NCBI GenBank assembly: GCA_907163345.1
Contig: CAJQUN010000474.1
Coordinates: 1 to 64,000 of the forward strand
From: Haberlea rhodopensis
Taxonomy: Eukaryota > Streptophyta > Magnoliopsida > Lamiales > Gesneriaceae
DNA length: 64,000 nucleotides
Direction: 5' to 3'
Position 1 is the stretch's first letter. Every line of letters begins with the position of its first letter. Shown one piece after another: positions 11,221-18,669 of the stretch. The position numbers and the translations under genes were made by a program. The notes under the pieces are model-generated. The model had not been told where the DNA came from and did no database searches. It saw only the letters and a program-made list of their open reading frames with translations.

Positions 11221-13681
11221 ATTTTTCACTCGGTTTTAGGGTTTTCCTAGAAGAAAAAAAATTATACGGCCTCTCTGATGTAAGCTCTGGCTGATTTCTG
11301 AAAGTCAAAAGTCATAACAGTGTAAATGAAACATATTGGCTTTGGCAGATTCCAATTTTGAGTTTTCAAAAAGCCGTAAGAATTTTTCACTCGGTTTTAG
11401 GGTTTTCCTAGAAGAAATAAAATTATACGGCCTATATGATGTCAGATCGGGCTGATTTCTGAAAGTCAAAAGTCATAAAGGTGTAAATGTAATATATTGG
11501 CTTTGACAGATTCCAATTTTGAGTTTTCAAAAAGCCGTACGAATTTTTCACTCGGTTTTAGGTTTTCCTAGAATAAAAAAATTATACGGCCTCTCTGATG
11601 TCAGCCTGGGCTGATTTCTAAAAGTCAAAAGTCATAACGGTGTAAATAGAACATTTTGACTTTGGCAGATTCAAATTTTTAGTTTTCAAAAAGGCGTAAG
11701 AATTTTTAACTCGGTTTTAGGGTTTTCCTAGAGTAAAAAAAATTATACGGCCTCTCTGATGTCAGTCTGGGCTGATTTCTAAAAGTCAAAAGTCATAACG
11801 GTGTAAATAGAACATTTTGGCTTTGTTAGATACCAATTTTAGTTTTCTAAAATGCGTAATAATATTTCACTCGGTTTAAGGGTTTTCCTAGAAAAAAAAA
11901 ATTATACGGCCTCTCTGATATCAGCCCGGGCTGATTTCTAAAAGTCAAAAGTCAAAACTGTGTAAATGTAACATATTGGCTTTGGCAGATTCCACTTTTG
12001 TGTTGTCAAAAAGTCGTAAGAAGTTTGCACTCGGTTTGGGGTTTTCCTAAAAGGAATAAAATTATACGGCCTCTATAATGTCAGATTGGGCTGATTTCTA
12101 AAAGTCAAAAGTCATAACGGTATAAAAGAATGGCTTTGACAGATTCCAATTTTGAGTTTTAAAAAAGACGTAAGAATTTTTCACTCGGTTTTAGGGTTTT
12201 CCTAGAATAAAAAAAATTATACGGCCTCTCTGATGTCTGCCTGGGCTGATTTCTAAAAGTCAAAAGTCATAACGGAGTAAATAGAACATTTTGGCTTTGG
12301 CTTTGGCAAATTCAAATTTTTAGTTTTTAAAAAGGCGTAAAAAATTTTCACTCGGTTTTAGCGTTTTCCTAGAAGAAAAAAAATTATACGGCCTCTCTGA
12401 TGTCAACCCGGGCTGATTTCTGAAAGTCAAAAGTCATAACGGTGTAAATGTAACATATTGACTTTGACAGATTCCAATTTTGAGTTTTCAAAAAGCCGTA
12501 AGAATTTTTCGCTCGCTTTTACGGTTTTCCTAGAAGAATTAAAATTATACGGCCTCTATGATGTCAGATCGGGCTGATTTCGGAAAGTCAAAAGTCATAA
12601 CGGAGTAAATGTAATATATTGTCTTTGACAGATTCCAGTTTTGTGTTTTCAAAAAGCCGTAAGAATTTTTAACTCGATTTTAGGGTTTTCCTAGAATAAA
12701 AAAAATTATACGGCCCCTCTGATGTCAGTCTGGGCTGAGTTCTAAAAATCAAAAGTCGTAACGGTGTAAATAGAACATTTTGGCTTTGTTAGATACCAAT
12801 TTTTAGTTTTAAAAAATGCGTAAGAATATTTCACTCGGTTTTAGGGTTTTCCTAGAAGAAAAAAAATTATACGCCCTCTCTGATGTCATCCCGGGCTGAT
12901 TTCTGAAAGTCAAAAGTCAAAACTGTGTAAATGTAACATATTGGCTTTGGCAGATTCCAATAGTGTGATTTCAAAAAGTCGTAAGAATTTTTCACTCGGT
13001 TTTCGGGTTTTCCTAGAAGAAAAAAAATTATACGGCCTCTATGATGTCAGACCGGGCTGATTACTGAAAGTCAAAAGTCATAACTGTGTAAATGTAACAT
13101 ATTGGATTTGGCAGATTCCAATATTGAGTTTCAAAAAGGCGTAAGAATTTTTCCTTAGGTTTTAGGGTTTTCCAAGAAGAAAAAAAATTATACGGCATCT
13201 ATGATGTCCGCTCGGGCTTATTTCTGAAAGTCAAAAGTCATAACGGTGAAAATATAAAATATTGGCTATTGCGTATTACAATTTTGAGTTTTCAAAAAGC
13301 CGTAAGAATTTTTCACTCGGTTTTAGGGTTTTCCTAGAATAAAAAAAATTATACGGCCTCTCGGATGTCAGTGTGGGCTGATTTCTAAAAGTCAAAAGTC
13401 ATAACAGTGTAAATAGAACATTTTGGCTTTGTTAGATACCAACTTTTAGTTTCCCAAACACGTAAGAATATTTCACTCGGTTTTAGGGTTTTCCTAGAAG
13501 AAAAAAAATTATACGGCCTCTCTGATGTCAGCCCGGGCTGATTTCTAAAAGTCAAAAGTCAAAACTCTGTAAATGTAACATATTGGCTTTGGCAGATTCC
13601 AATTTTGTGTTTTCAAAAAGCCGTTAGAAGTTTTCACTCGGTTTTAGGGTTTTTGTTGGGAAACGATTCCTAAGTTTTGGT

Positions 13682-14021
13682 GATTACAGACATCCACCGG
13701 ATAAAGACATCCACCGGGTGAGGACATCCACCGGGTAAAGACATCCATCGGGTGAAGACATCTACCGGATAAAGACACCCACCGGATAAAGACACCCACC
13801 GGATAAAGACACCTATCGGGTGAAGACATCCACTGGGAGAAGACATCCACCAGATGAAGACATCTACCGGATGAAGACATCTACCGAATGAAGACATCTA
13901 CCGGATGAAGACATCCACTGGGTGAAGACATCCACCGGATGAAGATATCTACCTGATGAAGACATCTATCGGATGAAGACATCTACCGGACTGAGATACT
14001 CACTGGATAAAAACATCTACT
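13682..14021 (+). repeat. 17-bp tandem repeat array in copia LTR upstream region (about 20 units)
   Basis: Consensus GAAGACATCYACCGGAT, about 20 consecutive units, varying mainly at C/T and A/G positions. It lies some 300-600 bp upstream of the TATA box, where plant copia elements often carry repeated enhancer motifs. Because 17 is not a multiple of 3, the array is open in several frames and yields false ORFs on the minus strand. The copy in the 3' LTR (about 32482-32815) has the same unit order with one unit shortened to 16 bp. Confidence 0.92.
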
Positions 14022-14303
14022 GAATGAAGTCTTTTATCAAGTCTAACCAACATCTACTAAGCTAAAAAGTACGACCGGATACTGAAGTTACAAAACCAGT
14101 AGAAGTGAATCCAGCAGCGAGAGTACAAATCCATTTTACAAAGGCACAACAGAGCGACAAGCACTACAAAATCATCGCCACCAATTCCGTCAGATTGAAA
14201 GAGCCGTTGCTGAATAAAAATTGAAGGAAAATAAAATAGAGAAGAAAACAGATTCTACGCTGAACCTTCCATACCAAGAAAGTTTACCGTTGGAAATGAA
14301 GTC

Positions 14304-14311
14304 TATAAATA
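14304..14311 (+). promoter_or_regulatory. TATA box of copia 5' LTR
   Basis: TATAAATA inside CTATAAATACAG, about 620 bp before the LTR end and downstream of the 17-bp repeat array. Its position fits the U3/R boundary of the LTR promoter. The same box is at 33098-33105 in the 3' LTR. Confidence 0.7.
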
Positions 14312-14924
14312 CAGATGCTGAATGAATGAAGAAACAGTTGAATCCACTGACAATCGAATATTCTATACATTCAAACAGAGAAATTTATCAAGTGATAATT
14401 TTCTGTAGATTCAGCCAGAGCAAGGAACACCTACTGATATATAAAAGATCAAGTTAAACTGGTGTACTGCTCAAAGATCGTTCAAAAACACTCAAAGCTT
14501 ACAAGTGTAAAAGTCATTCAAAGGAGTGTTAGATAGTTTACTTTGTAAACAAATTCTATACATTGTGTTGCTAGGAGTTTAGGCATAGCTGTGTGAAATC
14601 CTAAGGAGGTTGTATACTGTAAAGTGTAAACCAAATTCTTCTAGTGTATCCTTCCTGCAAAGGAAGAAGGGGAGACGTAGAAGCGTTGTGCTTCGAACTT
14701 CCAGAAACAATCCCTGTGTTCTTTACTTGTTTTTTATTGTTTGCTTTAATTACTCACAGGTTCAGCAGACGTTTTCCGCACTTCACTTAGTGTCTACTGA
14801 CTTGCTAAATTGATTGAGAAGCTACTGCATTACTTAACAGTTTGCAGTAATCAGTCGAAGATCAGAATTTAAGGGCAGTGTTTATTCAACCCCCCCTTCT
14901 AAACACGCCTCCGATCCTAACAAG

Positions 14925-14941
14925 TGGTATCAGAGCAGGTT
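14925..14941 (+). promoter_or_regulatory. Copia primer-binding site (initiator tRNA-Met type)
   Basis: TGGTATCAGAGCAGGTT, two bases after the LTR end. TGGTATCAGAGC is the standard complement of the 3' end of plant initiator methionyl-tRNA, the primer for minus-strand DNA synthesis. Confidence 0.93.
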
Positions 14942-14972
14942 CTTCTCAATCTTGAGATATATTAAAGTTCAA

Positions 14973-16415
14973 ATGGCATCATTTAGCAAGATCCCTATGT
15001 TCAAGAAGGATGAGTATGATGACTGGAGAATCCGTATGCAAGCACATCTAAGCGCTCAAGATGATGATATGTGGTATGTAATTACTGAAGGACCCATGAA
15101 GATTATGAAAATCAATACAGCTGCCTCTATCACAATTGGTGAACCACAGATGGTAGAGAAGGAAACATCTCAGTGGTCAAATGAAGAAAGAAAGAAGGCC
15201 AATCTGGACAATGTTGCAAAGGACATTTTGTTCAAAACTTTGGACAAAAATATGTTCAACAAGATCAAAATGTGTCCCACAGCAAAAGACATCTGGGAGA
15301 AGATTGCTCAACTTTGCGAAGGAAATGATCAAACAAAAGAGAACAAGCTCACTATGGCCTTACAGAAATTTGAGCACATCAAAATGACAAATGGAGAGAC
15401 TCTCAACGAATATGATGAGAGAGTGACTGGTATAATTAATGAACTTAGCAGTCTGGGTAAAGAGTTACCCAACAGAGAAGTTATTCTCAAGGTGATGAGA
15501 GGGCTCCCAAGAGAATGGGATGTCAAGACAATTGCTATGAGAGAATCGAAGGACATAAACAAGATAGATCTACATGATCTATTCGCTGACTTAAAAGCCT
15601 ATGAATTTGAACTAGGTATACGGGTGGAAGATGAACCCAGTACCAGTCAATCAACCAAAGCTCTCACTGCATCGGAGTCCTTGCCTACTTCCACAGAAAT
15701 GACTCCAGAAAAAATGTGTAATGACGCTATGGCAATGTTCGTGAAGAAGTTTGGGAAATTCATGAAGAAGAGCCAAAAATCCTATCAATCATATCCTCGA
15801 AGGCAGAGTTCTAAGGGAAAGTCAGAAGAAGAAGAGCGAGTGTGCTTCAACTGCCTCAAACCAGGGCACTTCATTGCTGACTGTCCTAAACCCAAAAAGG
15901 ATGATCACAAAAGAGGAGCCAAAGATTATAGAAAATCAAAGGAAACAAGAAGATCATCCAGAAGGGACAGAGATCAAAAAGTATTGATGGCTGAAGAAAG
16001 CAAGAGCAAATGGGCTGATTCTGAGTCAGAATCAGAAGAATCAATGAGCTCATCAAGCGAGAGTGAAGATGAAGAAGTCCACTGCTTGATGGCAAATGAT
16101 GAGATTGAGGTACAAGAGTCTAACCTATCTAAATTTACACATAGTGAACTTACCAATGCATTGCAGAACATGATCAATGAGTATCGGACGTTATATGAAT
16201 CCTTTGAAAGCTATAAGACTGAGCACTCAATCCCAACTGAAACGCATAAAAACAAACTTGATTGTGAACAATCAAGGGAGTTGAATTGCTTAAGGGAAAC
16301 AACCAGTCTCCTAGTAAAAGAAAGAGATGAAGCCAAGTGTGCCTACCAGAAACTCAGCAAACTGGTTAGCACTTGGAATGCGTCTACTACCAGAAAGGAT
16401 GAAATGCTTGTGTGA
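14973..16415 (+). pseudogene. gag: Copia Gag, 5' part, interrupted by gypsy insertion
   Basis: Structural protein that packages the element RNA in cytoplasmic virus-like particles. I take ATG 14973 (MASFSKIPMF) as the start; an in-frame ATG at 14952 is less likely. About 480 codons are open. Residues about 60-215 resemble the UBN2/Retrotran_gag family of plant copia elements (motifs LNEYDERV and VMRGLPREWD). A CCHC zinc knuckle, CFNCLKPGHFIADC, begins at residue 291. A serine/glutamate-rich stretch follows at about 345-375, then a region likely to be helical. The open frame ends at TGA 16413-16415, which lies inside the gypsy LTR; the genuine coding sequence stops at 16410 and resumes in frame at 24323 when the insertion and one copy of GCTTG are discounted. 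Confidence 0.93.
16406..16410 (+). repeat. Target-site duplication GCTTG, left copy
   Basis: GCTTG precedes the TG of the gypsy-1 5' LTR and recurs at 24318-24322 right after the CA of its 3' LTR. Five bases is the usual duplication for LTR retrotransposon integrase. Intact copies show that gypsy-1 is a single complete insertion. Confidence 0.95.
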
Positions 16416-16846
16416 CGCCCCGAAATTAATTAATTGCAAGTAAGACATTAATTATGTATATGATGTATCATGTGTTGATGGATTTATGTGTTGGGTATTA
16501 AGATGTTAACATGATTTAATTGTGTTAATTATTAAATATGAGGAGGATGTGATTTTAGATGAAGTTTGGAGCATTTTTGTAAAATGCTTTTAAAATACTA
16601 TGTTGGAGCATTTTATACATCATGTTAAGTTTGGGGTACAATTTTTAATTAAGTTAAAGCAACCCCTTTTTAAATCCTCTACCCATCACTTTAACCCCCA
16701 CTTTACCTTTCACCTTTTAAAAATCCCCAAAATCACTTCCCAACCCCAAACCCTACCCATTTTCGAGTTCCACCAAAGGAGGAGAAGGAAAGTTCCACAA
16801 AAACTTTGTTTGTGTGATCTTTGCTAGGATTTGGAGCCTACAAGAG

Positions 16847-17366
16847 GTATGGAACCATTCCTATAAGTTTTATGATGTTTGGTGTTGAAATGGGTTAAGT
16901 TTTTGATGTTTTATGTGGGTTTGTTTGGGTATGTGTTGTTTATGGTTGGGGTATGATTTTTGAAGTGTTTTATGTGGGTTTTAGTGGGTTATGATGTTAT
17001 TGAAGTTGTGAGGAAGTTTGGTTTTGGGTGGCATGAGGAGGAGCTTGAAAAATGAGCATTAATTGCGAAATTTCGGAGTACAGCACTCGGCGATCGATCG
17101 CCCGTTCTTGGCGATCGATCGCGAGCCTCCAGTGTCCGCCAGTAGCATTTGGCGATCGATCGCCACTCTTGGGCGATCGATCGGCGAGGCTGGCGATCGA
17201 TCGCCAAGAAGGGAATTTTTGCCCCTCGTCCAGTGTGATCTCGCGATCGATCGCGCCTGGGCAGCGATCGATCGCGATATATAAAAATGTGGTTTTTTTG
17301 ATTTTTTGTGGGATTTTTGGATATTGGACTATGTTTAGCTTCTAATATCAATTTATGGTTATGTAG
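16847..17366 (+). other. Candidate LTR intron A of gypsy-1
   Basis: Possible donor AGAG|GTATGG at 16847 and acceptor TTATGTAG at 17365-17366. A comparable pair occurs in gypsy-2 (56471 and 57010-57011). The interval holds the palindrome cluster. In gypsy-3 the acceptor AG reads AT, so this intron is not supported there. Prediction from sequence only. Confidence 0.35.
17091..17274. promoter_or_regulatory. CGATCGATCG palindrome cluster, gypsy-1 5' LTR (7 copies, 2+3+2)
   Basis: Exact CGATCGATCG at 17091, 17112, 17153, 17174, 17194, 17244 and 17265 (starts). Steps are 21, 41, 21, 20, 50, 21 bp. Several are extended to perfect 16-bp dyads such as TGGCGATCGATCGCCA. The 3' LTR has eight units, so one was lost here or gained there. 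Function unknown; spacing near two helical turns suggests protein sites on one face of the DNA. Confidence 0.9.
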
Positions 17367-17434
17367 AACCATCCCAGGTGCCCACGACTTCAAGGAGATA
17401 AAGTTCTACGATTTCTCCTTCTTTTGGAATTAAG
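17367..17434 (+). other. Conserved LTR block (candidate mini-exon), gypsy-1 5' LTR
   Basis: AACCATCCCAGGTGCCCACG through GGAGATAAAG to TTGGAATTAAG. Comparable blocks of 65-68 bp occur in gypsy-2 (57012-57078) and gypsy-3 (61778-61842, minus), while the flanks differ strongly in sequence and length. It is followed by GTACGTAAGAGACGTAC, a splice-donor-like and hairpin-forming sequence, and by CATCGGACGGTAA, also conserved in all three. Confidence 0.7.
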
Positions 17435-17479
17435 GTACGTAAGAGACGTACGAGCATCGGACGGTAAACCATACCCTTA

Positions 17480-17712
17480 CAATTATGATGATGTTTACGA
17501 TGATGATGTTTATGATGATGCTTATGATGATGTTTATGATGAAGATGTTTATGATGATGTTTAAGATGACGATGGTTATGATGATATTTATGATGATGTT
17601 ACGATGACGATGTTTATGATGATGTTTATGATGACGTTATGAAGAAGATGTTTATGATGATGTTATGATGATGATGTTTATGATGACGTTTATGATGATG
17701 AAGTTTATGATA
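17480..17712 (+). repeat. GAT-triplet-rich repeat, gypsy-1 5' LTR
   Basis: Degenerate tandem units like GATGATGTTTAT with GAC and GAA variants. Simple-sequence expansion, apparently non-coding. The counterpart in the 3' LTR is about 23452-23680. Confidence 0.85.
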
Positions 17713-17734
17713 AGGTCATACGACGTGTATGATT

Positions 17735-17921
17735 GGGTAAGACGCCCGCGTGGTAAGATGCCACCCAAAGTATATGATTGGGTAAGATGCCCCGTGGTAA
17801 GAGGCCACGCAATGTTTATGACATGGTAAGACGCCATATGATTGGGTAAGATGCCCACGTGGTAAGATGCCACACGATGATTATGATATGGTAAGATGCC
17901 ATACAATGGGGTAAGATGCCC
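17735..17921 (+). repeat. Array of nine GGTAAGATGCC hairpins with co-varying arms
   Basis: Nine short inverted repeats with constant centre GG-TAAGANG-CC. Arms: GGG/CCC at 17735, 17780, 17844 and 17909; GTGG/CCAC at 17750 and 17859; CGTGG/CCACG at 17793; ATGG/CCAT at 17823; TATGG/CCATA at 17887. The third arm base changes between G and T and its partner changes between C and A every time. The 3' LTR has the same array (about 23703-23889), and gypsy-3 has an independent one. Confidence 0.88.
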
Positions 17922-18354
17922 TAATAAATGAATAAGAGTCAGGGATAACAAAGGAAGTCGAAGGACGACCAATAACCTTTACTTAACTAGGATGTTATGC
18001 ATTACTGTATGCTTTTGATATAATGTTAAGTAAATGTGTATATGCTCACGATGTGTTATCCCTGTAGGTACACTTTTGGACCGAGGGCCTAGGGTCGGGT
18101 TGAGGAGGTGAGCTAAAGGAAGCAAGATGAATGTAGGATGCAGGATTTTGATAGTCTCTACTCTAGGAGTAGTGTAAACCTATAGCTTTAACATTCATTA
18201 ATGGGAATGTAATTAAATAGCTTTTGGAAATTTTATTTTGGCCTGTAATCTCCTTAGCTCAAGCTACAACCGGAACCCTTAAGAGGTTATAAATGCAAGT
18301 TCTGTCCAATTTATGTGTACTAATTGATGTTAAGGTAGGAAGACCCTACATTAG

Positions 18355-18366
18355 TGGTATCAGAGC
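18355..18366 (+). promoter_or_regulatory. Gypsy-1 primer-binding site
   Basis: TGGTATCAGAGC, four bases after the LTR end, complementary to the 3' end of initiator tRNA-Met. The leader from here to the gag ATG at 18556 is about 190 bp with no other feature seen. Confidence 0.93.
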
Positions 18367-18555
18367 AGTGGTTAGATAACCCGGGAATGAGTGAAGGGTA
18401 GCCTTAGCAATAAGTTAGCTAGGTGCTTACTTTTAAACATGTTTTGCGCATAAGTTGCACATGAAGTATATGATGTTGTGCTAACATGTTTTGTTATCTA
18501 ACGAAGTATTATACGAACTGCTTTTGGATCTTGTTGTTAACCCTTGTGTTGCAGT

Positions 18556-18669
18556 ATGGCAGCAAACGTGGAGGTAGGTGACGCAGTGAGCGTCAATGCA
18601 AGTGCGGGGCGTACGAATCCCCTATCCCCGCCAGCTTTTGATGATGAACCGGCCGAACAACAGTTGTTT
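18556..18669 (+). pseudogene. gag: Gypsy-1 Gag N-terminus, separated by a frameshift
   Basis: ATG 18556 opens a frame whose first residues (MAANVEVGDAVSVNAS) align with the Gag start of gypsy-2 at 58182. At about 18668-18672 gypsy-1 has one more base than gypsy-2, so the Gag start lies in a different frame from the long ORF that follows. Continuing in its own frame it reaches a stop near 18720. Whether this is a real mutation or a sequence error cannot be told from one copy. Confidence 0.7.

Larger units (their letters stand above)
1..13653 (+). repeat. 161-bp satellite array, left block (about 85 monomers)
   Basis: Head-to-tail tandem array. The interval between equivalent points is 161 bp in clean monomers (for example 6061 to 6222), drifting by a few bases elsewhere. 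Recognisable parts of each monomer, in order: an A/T-rich stretch with GATTCCAATTTTGAG, a TTTAGGG heptamer, a poly-A tract followed by TTATACGGCC, a dyad TCAGCCCGGGCTGA, then GAAAGTCAAAAGTCATAACG. Unit length and A/T content fit a nucleosome-sized plant centromeric or heterochromatic satellite, but no family can be named. All short ORFs here are frames through the repeat and are not genes. The first 4.3 kb is rich in single-base indels. The array is broken at 13653 by the copia 5' LTR. Confidence 0.97.
13654..14922 (+). repeat. Copia 5' LTR (1269 bp)
   Basis: Starts TGTTGGG and ends CCTAACA, a near-perfect terminal inverted repeat with TG...CA ends. It matches 32449-33604 up to position 14810. 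It holds twenty 17-bp repeats in the upstream part, a TATA box at 14304-14311 and is followed two bases later by the primer-binding site. The start is fixed by the switch from satellite to non-satellite sequence and by the matching start of the 3' LTR after a polypurine tract. Confidence 0.95.
17435..18067 (+). other. Candidate LTR intron B of gypsy-1
   Basis: Donor TTAAG|GTACGTAAG at 17435 and acceptor ATCCCTGTAG at 18066-18067. Matching pairs occur in gypsy-2 (57079-57691) and gypsy-3 (61777-60769, minus). The interval contains the GAT repeats and hairpin array. Prediction from sequence only. Confidence 0.45.
16411..18350 (+). repeat. Gypsy-1 5' LTR (1940 bp)
   Basis: Begins TGTGACGCCCCG and ends GACCCTACA. 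Parts in order: upstream region to about 16800; a CGATCGATCG palindrome cluster (17091-17274); a conserved block AACCATCCCAGG...GGAGATAAAG (17367-17434); GAT-triplet repeats (about 17480-17700); a hairpin array (17735-17921); and a conserved terminal block from 18068. It differs from the 3' LTR mainly by lacking one palindrome unit (22 bp). A 75-codon ORF at 16600-16827 and other small ORFs overlap non-coding LTR sequence and show no protein features. Confidence 0.95.

Noticed and set aside
1107..11229. Many minus-strand ORFs of 60-80 codons with similar proteins (FDFQKSARAD, QNWNLPKPICYIYTV)
   Set aside because: They are frames read through the satellite monomer. Similarity between them reflects the DNA repeat; they are open only where indels happen to connect frames.
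13644..13897. Cysteine/tryptophan-rich minus-strand ORFs (SSGRCLHPVDVF type)
   Set aside because: Produced by the 17-bp LTR repeat, which is open in several frames. No start context or conservation beyond the DNA repeat. The same ORFs recur in the 3' LTR at 32430-32776.
13682..14021. CRISPR-like or integron-like repeat array
   Set aside because: Units are directly tandem without unique spacers, and the context is a plant LTR.
14925..14941. tRNA gene suggested by TGGTATCAGAGC
   Set aside because: It is the primer-binding site only; there is no cloverleaf sequence around it. The same holds at 18355 and 57976.
15329..15562. Minus-strand ORFs opposite copia gag (15329-15562, 15886-16177)
   Set aside because: Antisense shadows of a well-supported plus-strand coding region.
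16600..16827. 75-codon ORF repeated at 22543-22770
   Set aside because: Identical only because it lies in both LTRs of gypsy-1; composition is low complexity and lies upstream of the presumed leader.
17052..17393. ORFs on both strands over the palindrome cluster (RSIARSWRSIA type)
   Set aside because: The tetranucleotide GATC repeat gives arginine/serine/isoleucine/aspartate-rich frames on both strands; no protein family resemblance.
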